Assembly: GCF_018257515.1 (NCBI RefSeq)
Contig: NZ_JAERJR010000002.1
Coordinates: 1 to 64,000, forward strand
Length of the DNA: 64,000 nt
Direction: 5' to 3'
Source of the DNA: Tatumella sp. JGM118
GTDB taxonomy: Bacteria > Pseudomonadota > Gammaproteobacteria > Enterobacterales > Enterobacteriaceae
A program made the position numbers and the translations under genes. Shown in pieces: positions 1-9,079 of the stretch (its first letter is position 1; every line of letters starts with the position of its first letter). The notes beneath the pieces are model-generated. The model saw only the letters and a program-made list of their open reading frames with translations, ran no database searches and was not told where the DNA came from.

Positions 1-120
1 TTACTGATTTTCTGATTTACTGATTTCCTGACTTTCTTACTTTCTGACTTCCTGACTTCCTGACTTCCTGACTTCCTGACCTCCTGACCTCCTGACCTCC
101 TGACCTCCTGACCTCCTGTA
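1..120. repeat. 8-bp tandem repeat (TTCCTGAC)n
   Basis: About fifteen consecutive 8-base units are visible. They are degenerate on the left (TTACTGAT, TTTCTGAT) and become uniform TTCCTGAC and then CTCCTGAC on the right. The array starts at the first base, so it may continue beyond the window. It is non-coding and lies about 400 bases upstream of dacD. A repeat of eight bases would shift a reading frame if it lay in a gene, but no gene is seen here. Confidence 0.9.
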
Positions 121-522
121 CTGCTGCCTGAGTCAGGCCCGCATCACTGACAGCGACCATCGATAAACGCGTATAATCCGGGGAAACCTCACAGGCTGGT
201 TGAATTAATGCTCCGCCGGGCGTTAGCAGGGTACCGACAGTGCAGGCCGGGTGTGAGAAAATGATTCATTTCAAGGGATAAGATGACACGTCTGAAACCT
301 TTTTCCGGCCTGAACCTGCCTGGAATACCGGAGATAACTACCGTATAGTCGCTGCAGGCAAGGAGCAGAACAGCACGATCTTTTCTGTTAACCCGTTTGA
401 CAGCAGATATCCCCGGTTGCCGATTTACACTTTCTCACAATTGAGAGATGCCAGCGGGGGTAAAATGCCGTAAAAAGGCGTCTAAAACCTGTCAACCCAC
501 CCAAATTATTGAGGAATTTAGC
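121..522. other. Intergenic region upstream of dacD
   Basis: No convincing gene is seen. An open frame in the dacD frame extends back to 448, but those codons do not resemble DacD and lack a ribosome site. The stretch presumably holds the dacD promoter, which I could not place with confidence. Confidence 0.5.
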
Positions 523-1692
523 TTGAAAAGGCGTCTGCTTATTACTGTATCGGGTATGATTTTACTGGCCTCAGCGGCGCATGCCGATGACAATGCCTTC
601 CCTCTTTCAATGACGCCACCGCCCATCAACGCGGCCTCCTGGGTCCTGATGGATGCAACGACCGGCCAGGTGCTGACAGCCGGTAATCCCGATGAGCGAC
701 GCAATCCCGCCAGTCTGACCAAACTGGTGACCGGCTATGTGGTTGACCGGGCCATTAATGCGAAACGTATCTCACCTGATGATATCGTCACCGTGGGTAC
801 CGATGCCTGGGGCGCCGGTAACCCGGTATTTAAAGGTTCTTCTCTGATGTTCCTGAAGCCTGGCGATAAAATCAGTGTGCGTGATCTGAGCCGCGGTGTG
901 ATTGTCGATTCAGGTAACGATGCCTGTGTCGCGCTGGCCGATTATGTGGCCGGGGGACAGCAGAATTTTGTCGCGATGATGAACCAGGTCGTTGCCAACC
1001 TCGACCTGAAAAACACCCATTTCGAAACCGTTCACGGTCTGGATGCCCCGGGACAGTACAGTACGGCACGTGATCTGGCGATTGTGGCCAGAGCCATTAT
1101 TCATGGTGAGCCGGAGTTCTATCACATGTACAGTCAGAAGACGATGACATGGAATGGTATTACTCAGAACAACCGTGTCGGATTGCTGTGGGATAACAGC
1201 CTGCATGTGGACGGCATGAAAACCGGTCATACAGAAACCGCCGGCTTTAACATTATTGCCAGCAATGTTATCGGTAACCACCGTCTGATTGCCGTTGTCA
1301 TGGGGGCAGACAGTCCGAAAGGCCGTGAAGATCAGGCCAGAAAACTGCTGGTCTGGGGACAGAATAACTTCGATACCGTCCAGTTATTCCATGCCGGTAA
1401 ACCTCTGGGAACAGAGAATGTCTGGTATGGTAATCCGCATACCGTCAATGTGGGTTCTGCGAAAGATCTCTATCTTTCATTACCGCGCGGTGAAATCAAT
1501 AATGTGAAAGCGAAATATGTCCTGACGAATAAAGAGCTGGAAGCGCCGTTGGCACAGGACGAAACGGTCGGTGAAATTCAGGTGATGGATAAAGACAAAC
1601 AAATCGCCAGCTATCCGTTAGTCGCCTTACAGAGTGTCGCGAAAGGCGGCATTATTACCCGCATCACTGACTACATTAAACAGAAACTGTAA
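523..1692 (+). CDS. dacD: D-alanyl-D-alanine carboxypeptidase DacD (PBP6b)
   Basis: Low-molecular-weight penicillin-binding protein that removes the terminal D-alanine from peptidoglycan pentapeptides in the periplasm. All three serine-peptidase motifs are present: SLTK (S64 nucleophile, K67), SGN (130-132) and KTG (233-235). An N-terminal signal peptide ends near AHA (residues 19-21), and the C-terminal beta domain and amphipathic anchor are present. I chose the TTG at 523 because GAGGAA lies six bases upstream and the resulting 389 residues match E. coli DacD (388) closely along its length. The frame is open to an ATG at 448, but that extension has no family counterpart. It is followed by a strong terminator and then yeeA. 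sbmC, found between these genes in E. coli, is absent. Confidence 0.96.
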   Translation: MKRRLLITVSGMILLASAAHADDNAFPLSMTPPPINAASWVLMDATTGQVLTAGNPDERRNPASLTKLVTGYVVDRAINAKRISPDDIVTVGTDAWGAGNPVFKGSSLMFLKPGDKISVRDLSRGVIVDSGNDACVALADYVAGGQQNFVAMMNQVVANLDLKNTHFETVHGLDAPGQYSTARDLAIVARAIIHGEPEFYHMYSQKTMTWNGITQNNRVGLLWDNSLHVDGMKTGHTETAGFNIIASNVIGNHRLIAVVMGADSPKGREDQARKLLVWGQNNFDTVQLFHAGKPLGTENVWYGNPHTVNVGSAKDLYLSLPRGEINNVKAKYVLTNKELEAPLAQDETVGEIQVMDKDKQIASYPLVALQSVAKGGIITRITDYIKQKL

Positions 1693-1717
1693 TCTTTCTG
1701 CTTTGTCAGTCTGCCCG

Positions 1718-1744
1718 GCCCCGGTTTTTACCGGGGCTTTTTTA
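1718..1744 (+). terminator. Rho-independent terminator of dacD
   Basis: Eight-base GC-rich arms (GCCCCGGT / ACCGGGGC) around a TTTT loop are followed by a run of T residues, 25 bases after the dacD stop codon. Confidence 0.9.
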
Positions 1745-1831
1745 ATGCTCCCGGACGGTAGCGGTGACGAATTGCACCGGATCTTTTTTTTGTAATATGC
1801 AAAAATAGCAGTCCGAAAAGTCTAACGGAAC

Positions 1832-2896
1832 ATGATTTTGCGCCCTGACAAGCCCATATCCCGACCTGAATTCTGGCTCTACCGCCACTACCAGACCGTT
1901 CATGGTGTCCGAATCGCCATAGCGTTTGTGCTCTCTTTTTTACTGGTGCGTTTGTTGCACATCCCGGAAGGCAGTTGGCCGCTGATCACGCTGGTGGTAG
2001 TTATGGGGCCTATCTCGTCCTGGGGAAATGTGTTTCCGCGGGCGGTACAACGTATTATCGGTACCATCGCCGGCTCGGTATCGGGACTGATTGCCCTGAA
2101 GATAGAGCTGTATTCGCTGCCGCTGATGCTGGGCTGGTGTGGCATCGTGATGTTTGTCTGTGGTTATCTGACCTTAGGTAAACGTCCCTATATGGCGTTA
2201 CTGATTGGTATTACCCTCGGTGTGGTGGTCGGCGCGCCGCCGGGGGATTTCCTGACCGCCTTATGGCGGGGGGGCGATGTCATCTTTGGGTCAATCCTGG
2301 CGGTCATCTTTACCGGTATCTGGGCGCAACGTGCCTATACTTTCTGGCGCATCAGGATGTCAGATGCATTACTCGCTTCGCTGAAGATCTACCAGACCGG
2401 ATTATCACCTAATTTGCTCGAAAAACCGCGCCTGAATAAGTCCATTCAGCAACTGATCTCCGGCAGTGTCAAAATACGTGCCCTGCTGGAACCGTCCAGT
2501 AAAGAGACACGGATTCCCAAATCTGTGTTTGAAGCCATCCAGACCCTCCAGCGCAATATGGTTTACACGCTGGAGATGCAGATCAATGCGTGGTGGGATT
2601 CCCGTGAAAGCCATCTGCTGCTGCTGAATGCCCCTACGTTGCGCCGTACCCAGGCCATGACCGAAAATCTGTTCCGCACGCTTTCCGGGATGCTGAAAAC
2701 CGGCAAAACCGATCAGGTCTCTGCCACCATTGCTGAACTGGATGAGATGAAACGGGAACTGAGCGGGCTGTTATCGAAGGCCGAACATGCCAAAGCGGAG
2801 GCGACACCGGTCTATGGCTATGTCTGGCTCAGTCTGGAATTACATGGTCAGCTGGTGCGGTTACATGAACTTATTCGAATGGTGTTGAGAAAGTAA
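1832..2896 (+). CDS. yeeA: FUSC-family inner membrane protein YeeA
   Basis: 354 residues, against 352 in E. coli YeeA, with clear similarity throughout. The N-terminal half holds hydrophobic segments typical of the fusaric-acid-resistance (FUSC/aromatic acid exporter) fold, roughly residues 25-165. The C-terminal half is a soluble helical domain. FUSC proteins are linked to efflux, but the substrate of YeeA is unknown. The position between dacD and tmaR is conserved synteny with E. coli. Confidence 0.93.
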   Translation: MILRPDKPISRPEFWLYRHYQTVHGVRIAIAFVLSFLLVRLLHIPEGSWPLITLVVVMGPISSWGNVFPRAVQRIIGTIAGSVSGLIALKIELYSLPLMLGWCGIVMFVCGYLTLGKRPYMALLIGITLGVVVGAPPGDFLTALWRGGDVIFGSILAVIFTGIWAQRAYTFWRIRMSDALLASLKIYQTGLSPNLLEKPRLNKSIQQLISGSVKIRALLEPSSKETRIPKSVFEAIQTLQRNMVYTLEMQINAWWDSRESHLLLLNAPTLRRTQAMTENLFRTLSGMLKTGKTDQVSATIAELDEMKRELSGLLSKAEHAKAEATPVYGYVWLSLELHGQLVRLHELIRMVLRK

Positions 2897-3048
2897 TCAA
2901 TCAGTGTCGTGTGAAATGCCGTTCCTTTGCGCTAAGATAAGGTATTGAAAAGTTTTAGAAGTCACAGTAGTGATGCCGGGACTTCATTGAACCCAACTGA
3001 TTCTGAAACTCACGTCTGTCCGATCAGGCGTCAAACAAAGGTGTTATC

Positions 3049-3387
3049 ATGGAAAATGCCAAACAATCCTTCCAGGACGTACTCGAATTTGTCCGTATGT
3101 TTCGCCGTAAAAACAAGCTGCAACGCGAAATAGCGGATAATGAGAAGAAAGTCCGCGATAATCAGAAGCGTGTTCTGCTGCTGGATAACCTGAGTGAATA
3201 TATTAAGCCCGGGATGAGTATTGAAGCGATTCAGGAGATCATTGCCAGTATGCGTAGTGATTATGAAGACCGGGTCGATGAATACATCATCAGAAATGCG
3301 GATTTATCCAAAGAACGCCGCGATATCTCGAAAAAACTGAAAGTGATGGGCGAGCAGAAAACTCTTCACGGCGAAGAGAAAAAATAA
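3049..3387 (+). CDS. tmaR: PTS polar-localization protein TmaR (YeeX)
   Basis: Small, highly charged, coiled-coil protein of 112 residues, nearly identical in pattern to E. coli YeeX/TmaR. TmaR forms polar clusters and controls the localisation and activity of PTS Enzyme I in the cytoplasm. The sequence shows long alternating Lys/Arg/Glu/Asp helices and no membrane segment. AAAGGTG lies just upstream of the ATG. It sits downstream of yeeA as in other enterobacteria. Confidence 0.95.
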   Translation: MENAKQSFQDVLEFVRMFRRKNKLQREIADNEKKVRDNQKRVLLLDNLSEYIKPGMSIEAIQEIIASMRSDYEDRVDEYIIRNADLSKERRDISKKLKVMGEQKTLHGEEKK

Positions 3388-3718
3388 TCCTCATCCGCCA
3401 TCGATGCCCGGACGGTGCGCCGGGCGTTCTGCCTGGAATATTTTCTCTCCGCTTATACCGGCGGAAAACCGTGCCCTGCCTGCGGCTGATACGCCTTCTG
3501 AGGCCTGGATTGATATTCTCCCCATCGACGGGTGACGGATATTCCCGTGGTCTGCCTGTTATGTTCAGTTTCTGAGTACCGGGTTGCGAGCTGTGGTACA
3601 ACCGGAACACTATTTTTGTTGATCCTGTCACCCGCAGGCAGAATTTCCGGCATAACGGGAGATTCCGGTTTGACAGGCGCGTGGCACCGTTCTGCAACCG
3701 TCACACGGAGCAATCATC
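3388..3718. other. Intergenic region, no gene seen
   Basis: A short GC-rich hairpin (GCCCGG / CCGGGC, about 3409-3428) follows tmaR but has no T-run, so I do not call it a terminator. The open frames here are short, on both strands, and lack family resemblance. ACGGAG at about 3704 is the ribosome site for the next gene. Confidence 0.5.
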
Positions 3719-4453
3719 ATGCACTACTTTAGCCAGGCAGCTTTTGATCTTCGCCTTGAATGGGGAATGCCGGCCATTGCTCATCTGGCAGGGGACGTCG
3801 ATTGTATCGTCATTATTGATGTGATGTCTTTTTCAACCTGTGTGAGTGTGGCTATCGATCACGGTGCCCGTATCTATCCCTATCTCCGCAAAGATGCCTC
3901 AGCCAGGGAATATGGGGAGAAAAGAGGGGCTGTCACTGCACATTTTGACAGACGACAGGGGAGTGCGGGCTACACCCTTTCGCCGGTTTCACTTCGCAAA
4001 ATAGGCCAGGGTGAGAGACTGGTATTACCCTCGCCAAATGGCTCTGCGATTTCGTTCCGGGCCAGAGAAAGAGGCGCAGCCATTTTCAGTGGATGCTTCA
4101 GAAACAGAACAGCGACAGCAGAAGCCTGTCGTCACTTTCAGCGAGTCTTACTGGTGCCTTGCGGAGAACAGTGGCCTGACGGGGGCCTGCGGCCTTCGGT
4201 TGAAGATTATATTGCCGCGGGCAGTATCATTGAAGCGATGGGACGGGAGAGTTGTTCGCCTGAATCCCTGGCGGCATTAGCGGCATGGCAACATTACCGC
4301 CAGCAAAATCCGGGGCTTCTCGCAGAGTGTTCGTCGGCATGCGAATTACATGAGCGTGGTTTCGGTGAGGATGTCGCGCTCTGTCTGGAAACGGATTGTT
4401 CGTCACTGGCGTGCCGGTTGTATGATGATTATTATGCCGAATACCTGCCATAA
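3719..4453 (+). CDS. ComB-family 2-phosphosulfolactate phosphatase-like protein
   Basis: 244-residue member of the ComB family (PF04029 type). The archetype hydrolyses 2-phosphosulfolactate with Mg2+ in coenzyme M synthesis. Visible family features are the VIIDVMSFSTCV segment (metal-binding Asp), PSPNGS, and the C-terminal RPSVEDYIAAGSII segment with acidic residues. Bacteria of this order do not make coenzyme M and no comA or comC partner is nearby, so the real substrate is probably another phosphorylated carboxylate. It stands alone with its own ribosome site, ACGGAG. The family assignment is good and the substrate is unknown. Confidence 0.8.
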   Translation: MHYFSQAAFDLRLEWGMPAIAHLAGDVDCIVIIDVMSFSTCVSVAIDHGARIYPYLRKDASAREYGEKRGAVTAHFDRRQGSAGYTLSPVSLRKIGQGERLVLPSPNGSAISFRARERGAAIFSGCFRNRTATAEACRHFQRVLLVPCGEQWPDGGLRPSVEDYIAAGSIIEAMGRESCSPESLAALAAWQHYRQQNPGLLAECSSACELHERGFGEDVALCLETDCSSLACRLYDDYYAEYLP

Positions 4454-5016
4454 GTCTGCCGCTCACAGGTCATGGTCAATAATACGTCCGTAATTTTACT
4501 GCTCAGATTTCCAGAATGTCTTTGCCCCGCATTTATAGCCTGACGATATCCTTCATCCGGGAAACGCCCCGTTCTTCTTAAATAAACCGTCACCGGGACG
4601 GGAATTTCCTCATTCAGGTAATACGGACATCACACACTTCCCGCTTTCTCATTTACTCTGCTAAACAGACCCTTCAGGGATAGAGCAGAAATTCTGCACA
4701 TTAAGCGCTCGCCGGTGAGCGGCGGCGGATAATCCCTCTGAACCAGTACGTCAGACAGGTTCAGAGGGATTATCAGGCGCTTGTCTGACCTCACTGAATT
4801 CATCAGAGGTGTATTGTATAGCGTTAACGTTGTGTGGCCCGTAACGCCATGATTTACCTGATGGTGGCAGGCATTTCTTGTGCCCTGATAACGGTTATTG
4901 CTTCGGGAGAACAGGGGGATATCGCGCTAACAGGCTGATCATAAACAAAAGAAATTTATCGTGTCGCTGCGGGCTGTCATGCTATAGATGATAGCCTTGT
5001 TAATACGGAGTGTAAG
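4454..5016. other. Long intergenic region with a perfect inverted repeat
   Basis: No gene is seen in 560 bases. It contains the 17-bp-arm inverted repeat annotated separately at 4728-4774. Near the right end an imperfect palindrome (about 4973-4997, arms GGCTGTCAT / ATGATAGCC) lies 20 bases before the next start codon and could be a promoter or operator for the glutathione transferase. Confidence 0.5.
4728..4774. repeat. Perfect 17-bp inverted repeat with 13-bp loop
   Basis: The arms at 4728-4744 and 4758-4774 are exact reverse complements (GATAATCCCTCTGAACC and its complement). No T-run follows on either strand, so it is not an ordinary Rho-independent terminator. It could be a remnant of a small palindromic repeat or an RNA processing hairpin. 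Confidence 0.85.
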
Positions 5017-5622
5017 ATGAAATTATTTGCCGGGACAGAATCCAGCTGGTCACTGAGAGCGTTGCTCTGTATGGAGATTGCCGGAATACCCCCGGACCTG
5101 CATATTTTTGACCTCAGCCATCCGCAGAGCAGACGCGAACTCAAACGCTTATCACCGACCGGGCGGGTGCCGGTTCTCAGCGACGGCGATCTTATTATTT
5201 ATGATTCACTGTCGATCGCCGAGTACGTTAACGAAATTAAACCCGGGTTACTTTATTCCGCAGAGGCAGCATTACGGGCTGAGGAAAGAAGCTTATGTGC
5301 CGAATTACACTCAGGCTTTGCTGAAATCCGCCGGCAAATGCCGTTTGTGGCCTCCGGTAAAACGGTACCGGGAGCGTTATCCGCTGAAGCGGACGCAGAC
5401 ATCGAACGTATCGGAATTATTTTTGCTGCGGCCCGGGGGGAGTTCTTCCGTGGAGAGACCCCGGGAGCTGTGGATGCCTTCTATTCAGTGATGGCATACC
5501 GACTGGCCTCTTATGGTATTCATTTCCCGGGCCGGGCGGGGCATTATCAGAACGCACTGACGGAATGGACGCTATTCAGGAGGTCTTTATCCGGACTGTG
5601 CCCGCCTGTTCACCCGGTCTGA
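5017..5622 (+). CDS. Glutathione S-transferase family protein
   Basis: 201-residue soluble protein with the GST layout. The thioredoxin-like N-terminal domain has S9/S10/W11 near the usual catalytic position, the cis-Pro segment GRVPVL (about 49-54) and the glutathione gamma-glutamyl-binding YDSLSIAEY (about 62-70, S64). The helical C-terminal domain begins near residue 85. Members conjugate or reduce small electrophiles with glutathione in the cytoplasm, and the substrate cannot be read from the sequence. The ATG follows ACGGAG. It may be co-transcribed with the VOC gene 66 bases downstream. Confidence 0.85.
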   Translation: MKLFAGTESSWSLRALLCMEIAGIPPDLHIFDLSHPQSRRELKRLSPTGRVPVLSDGDLIIYDSLSIAEYVNEIKPGLLYSAEAALRAEERSLCAELHSGFAEIRRQMPFVASGKTVPGALSAEADADIERIGIIFAAARGEFFRGETPGAVDAFYSVMAYRLASYGIHFPGRAGHYQNALTEWTLFRRSLSGLCPPVHPV

Positions 5623-5688
5623 GGGCCATAATGCAGAAAGTGCCCTGATATCAGTTGCCGGTTTTTTCTGAAGCCTGTCGGAGTAACG

Positions 5689-6090
5689 ATGAGAACACAA
5701 AAGAGATGTCTGGGATATGTTGCGATAGTCGTTGATGACTATGATCGTGCTATTGAGTATTACACCGATAAACTGGGGTTCACGCTGGTGGAAGATACCC
5801 CGCAGCCCGGGAAGCGCTGGGTCGTGGTGACGCCGCATCCGGAAAGTGACTGTAACCTGCTTCTGGCAAAGGCTTCCGGCGAACGGCAGCAGGGATTTAT
5901 CGGTGATCAGTGCGGAGGTCGCGTCTTTCTGTTCCTGCAAACCGATGACTTCTGGCGTGACTACACTGCAATGAAGGAAAAAGGGGTACATTTCTGTCAG
6001 CAGCCCCGCGAGGAAGAATACGGTTGGGTGGTGGTATTTGAGGACCTCTATGGTAACCGTTGGGATCTCTACCAGAATGCACTTCCCTGA
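5689..6090 (+). CDS. VOC-family (glyoxalase/bleomycin-resistance type) protein
   Basis: 133-residue single VOC protein with the beta-alpha-beta-beta-beta motif twice. The first half starts with LGYVAIVVDDYDRAIEYY, and the second ends with the characteristic FEDLYGNRWDL, whose Glu/Asn-Arg region lines the metal site. Such proteins are small dioxygenases, glyoxalase-like enzymes or drug-binding proteins. It follows a glutathione transferase gene closely, which fits a detoxification role, but this is inference. GGAG precedes the ATG. Confidence 0.85.
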   Translation: MRTQKRCLGYVAIVVDDYDRAIEYYTDKLGFTLVEDTPQPGKRWVVVTPHPESDCNLLLAKASGERQQGFIGDQCGGRVFLFLQTDDFWRDYTAMKEKGVHFCQQPREEEYGWVVVFEDLYGNRWDLYQNALP

Positions 6091-6455
6091 ACCGCTACAG
6101 GCAGGTAATACAGGGAGTCTCTGTGACAGCAAAGGCAACGTGTGGCGGCGGGAAGGTGGCTGATCGTTATCAACAGAACGGCAGAGGCCTCCCGGAAGGC
6201 AATATCCACAGGCTGCGTCGTGATCAGGCACGGAGAAAGCGTACAGGGCTTATTTAGCAGGCCTCACCGATGATGGTACTCGCGCTGTTATCACCACCGC
6301 TGGCGAGTGGCAGGCCGGGAAGCACGGTTCCTGAGGTCCGGCCGCGAAGGTGATGCCCCGGCCCGTGCTCTGCCGGGACCGGGATCATGGTTTGGCCTGA
6401 TTAACGCCCCCGTTACCAGCGAACCACTCAGCCGGGGGCCACGATCAACAGAGTC
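6091..6455. other. Intergenic region between convergent genes
   Basis: 365 bases between the VOC gene and the convergent reductase gene. I see no reliable gene, RNA or terminator. Open frames on both strands look like shadows. Confidence 0.5.
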
Positions 6456-7379
6456 TCAGCCCGCCTGCCGCGTTTGCTGATAGACCTGCAGGTTGACATA
6501 CACTGCATTCAGCAGCGGTACGGGAAGTGCGTGTGTATTGGCTCTGTCGACCAGGTCCCCGATGATCTGATCCGCCTCCACAGAGAACCCCTGATCTAAA
6601 TCCCGGTACATGGAGGAGGTCAGCGGGGTTTCAGGGTTACTCAGCATCTGAAGCGTAGCGGCAATGACTGCCGGGCGTGGCTGATAGCCACAGGCGGTGA
6701 TCACGGCCAGCACTTCACTGTATATTGCCTGTAACAGTGCCTCGCCGCCGGCCGAACGTACGACCTGTTGGGTGTTGCCCCGCGACAGGCAGGTGACTGC
6801 ACCCAGCGTACTCAGCAGCAACCATTTTTCCCACATATCATTCTGAATAGTCATCGATAGCCGGTTATCAAACCCGCAGTCACTCAGTACGGCATCCAGT
6901 TGCCGGACACGTGCGGAGTCATGGCTATCCTGTTCACCATAAGACAGCTGATGCAGCGCAGACATTTGCAGTATTTCGCCGTCTTTATTCAGCGTGGAAT
7001 GGATCTTACATAATCCGCCTAATACTTTTTCTTTACCGAACACCTCCCCCAGCGTACTGATATGCCGCATACCGTTCAGCACCGGCAATATGAGCGTCTG
7101 CTCTCCGACTGCGGGGGTAATATCGCGGATAGCCTGTTCGAGACCGAAACTTTTCACCGTGAGCAGGATAAGGTCGTACGGGCCACGGATCTCCCTGGCC
7201 TGCAATAGCTGAGGCTGTATCTTAAAATCTCCCGCATCGGCATGAACCACTAACCCGTGATCTCTGAGGGCTGCTGCACGCCTTTCCCGGACCAGAAAAG
7301 TCACATCCCGCCCGTGACGAGCCAGACAGGCGCCGAAATAGCCACCGGTAGAGCCGGCACCCACAACCAGTATTCGCAT
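6456..7379 (-). CDS. 2-dehydropantoate 2-reductase (KPR/PanE) family protein
   Basis: 307-residue NADPH-dependent reductase of the ketopantoate reductase family. The N-terminal Rossmann motif GAGSTGGYFG is at residues 7-16, followed by the LLTVKSF segment, the N-G-M-R loop, and the catalytic-lysine region MWEKWLLLS near residue 185. The C-terminal helical domain is complete. PanE converts ketopantoate to pantoate in pantothenate synthesis, but many genomes carry paralogues of unknown substrate and this copy has no panB/panC neighbour. AAGAGGA precedes the ATG. I therefore give no symbol. Confidence 0.85.
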   Translation of the reverse strand: MRILVVGAGSTGGYFGACLARHGRDVTFLVRERRAAALRDHGLVVHADAGDFKIQPQLLQAREIRGPYDLILLTVKSFGLEQAIRDITPAVGEQTLILPVLNGMRHISTLGEVFGKEKVLGGLCKIHSTLNKDGEILQMSALHQLSYGEQDSHDSARVRQLDAVLSDCGFDNRLSMTIQNDMWEKWLLLSTLGAVTCLSRGNTQQVVRSAGGEALLQAIYSEVLAVITACGYQPRPAVIAATLQMLSNPETPLTSSMYRDLDQGFSVEADQIIGDLVDRANTHALPVPLLNAVYVNLQVYQQTRQAG

Positions 7380-7614
7380 ATTCCATCCTCTTAAATGTTC
7401 CAGTCTTACTTTCTACCTTAAAAGGGGGGCAGCGGAAACACCAGTCAGCAAGGTTAGAAATTATTACAATTCAGCACAGCGCGAAGGATCACTGAATGCG
7501 GGGGATCCCGGGGAGTTACGCAGAGAACCCGCGCTGACGGGTGAAAAACCCATTTCTTCTGTGTGGGGATCACCGTTAAACTATGTAAAACAGTTAAGTA
7601 CGGGACAATAAGCC

Positions 7615-8319
7615 ATGAAGGATCAGAAAACACCACTGCTGGCAGTGGACAAGATTAACTACCGGGCAGGCGGATCGCCGATCCTCAGTGACTTATCGCT
7701 GACATTGAATGCCGGGGAATTCACCCTGATCACCGGGCCGTCCGGATGCGGAAAGAGTACCTTGCTGAAGATCCTCTCTTCGCTGATCAGTCCGCAGAGC
7801 GGCGAGATCACCTTCGCCGGTAAAAATATTTCGCAGTATGCTCCCGAACAGTACCGTCAGCAGGTCTCTTACTGTGCACAAACCCCGTCACTGTTTGGCG
7901 ACACCGTTGCCGATAACCTGCAGTTTCCCTGGGTTCTGCGCCGTAAAACGGCCGATAAACAGCAACTGATTAAAGAACTGCGCCGGTTTTCATTACCGGA
8001 AACAATGCTGGACCAGCCGGTGTCGGCGCTCTCCGGCGGTGAAAAACAGCGTATTTCACTGATCCGTCATTTGCAGTTTCTGCCGCAGGTGCTGCTGCTT
8101 GATGAAATCACCAGCGCCCTGGACGAGCAAAACAAACGCCAGGTCAACGATATTATTCATCAGTATGTACGTGAAAAGAATCTGGCTGTCCTGTGGGTGA
8201 CACACGACGTGGATGAAATACGCCATGCGGATAATGTCATCCGGTTAACCTCACCCTCCGCGATGCAGGAAGGAACCCCCTCAGAAAAAACAAAGGAAGA
8301 CGCGAGTGAACCAGCATAA
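7615..8319 (+). CDS. fetA: Iron/metal efflux ABC transporter ATP-binding protein FetA
   Basis: 234-residue ABC ATPase matching E. coli FetA (YbbL). Walker A GPSGCGKS is at 41-48, the signature SGGEK at 140-144, and Walker B VLLLDE ends at D163/E164. With FetB it forms an inner-membrane exporter that lowers free iron under oxidative stress. The gene overlaps fetB by 14 bases, which suggests translational coupling. It has an extra C-terminal tail of low-complexity polar residues (about 220-234). The ATG at 7615 lies 235 bases from the divergently transcribed reductase gene. Confidence 0.92.
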   Translation: MKDQKTPLLAVDKINYRAGGSPILSDLSLTLNAGEFTLITGPSGCGKSTLLKILSSLISPQSGEITFAGKNISQYAPEQYRQQVSYCAQTPSLFGDTVADNLQFPWVLRRKTADKQQLIKELRRFSLPETMLDQPVSALSGGEKQRISLIRHLQFLPQVLLLDEITSALDEQNKRQVNDIIHQYVREKNLAVLWVTHDVDEIRHADNVIRLTSPSAMQEGTPSEKTKEDASEPA

Positions 8320-9079
8320 TATCACCAATGGATCGCTAATTATGTCGCTGGCCTTAGTGCTGGTGGCGATTGTGATTAGTTACCGTGAAAAACTGGCACT
8401 GGAAAAAGATATTGTGTGGAGTATCTGCCGTGCCGTCGTACAACTGGTGATTGTCGGGTATGTATTAAAATATCTGTTTGATCTGAATAATGTCTTTCTG
8501 ACGGTATTGATGGTGTTGTTTATCTGTTTCAATGCGGCCTGGAATGCCAAAAAGCGCAGCAAATATATTGATAATGCTTTCCTGATGTCATTTATTGCCA
8601 TCACTACCGGGGCCGTACTGACGTTACTGGTACTGGTACTGACCGGCTCGATTGAGTTTCTGCCGATGCAGGTGATCCCGATAGCAGGAATGATTGCCGG
8701 TAACGGGATGGTGGCGGTCGGGCTTTGTTACAATAATCTGGGGCAACGGTTTGCCAGCGGGCAGCAGCAAATCCAGGAGATGCTCAGTCTGGGGGCGACC
8801 CCGAAACAGTCCTCTGCCGGTCTGTTGCGGGAAAGCATCCGCGCCGCGATGATCCCGACCGTTGACTCCGCTAAGACCGTCGGACTGGTAAGCCTGCCCG
8901 GGATGATGTCCGGATTAATCTTTGCCGGAATTGACCCGGTTAAGGCGATTAAATATCAGATCATGGTGACCTTTATGCTGTTGTCTACGGCCAGTCTGTC
9001 GACCATTATTGCCGGCTATCTGGCCTATCGCCGGTTTTATAATGACCGCCATCAGCTGGTGATTAACCCCCCGCGCTAA
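8306..9079 (+). CDS. fetB: Iron/metal efflux ABC transporter permease FetB
   Basis: 257-residue inner-membrane protein of the UPF0014/FetB family, similar in length to E. coli YbbM (259). About seven hydrophobic segments are visible. The conserved family stretch around residues 165-205 (SLGATPKQ, RAAMIPTVDS, GLVSLPGMMSG) is intact and is the presumed coupling and pore region. It is co-transcribed with fetA, whose 3' end it overlaps. Confidence 0.92.
   Translation: MNQHNITNGSLIMSLALVLVAIVISYREKLALEKDIVWSICRAVVQLVIVGYVLKYLFDLNNVFLTVLMVLFICFNAAWNAKKRSKYIDNAFLMSFIAITTGAVLTLLVLVLTGSIEFLPMQVIPIAGMIAGNGMVAVGLCYNNLGQRFASGQQQIQEMLSLGATPKQSSAGLLRESIRAAMIPTVDSAKTVGLVSLPGMMSGLIFAGIDPVKAIKYQIMVTFMLLSTASLSTIIAGYLAYRRFYNDRHQLVINPPR

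Noticed and set aside
3409..3428. GC hairpin after tmaR as a terminator
   Set aside because: Short arms with no T-run, so it does not meet the usual pattern.
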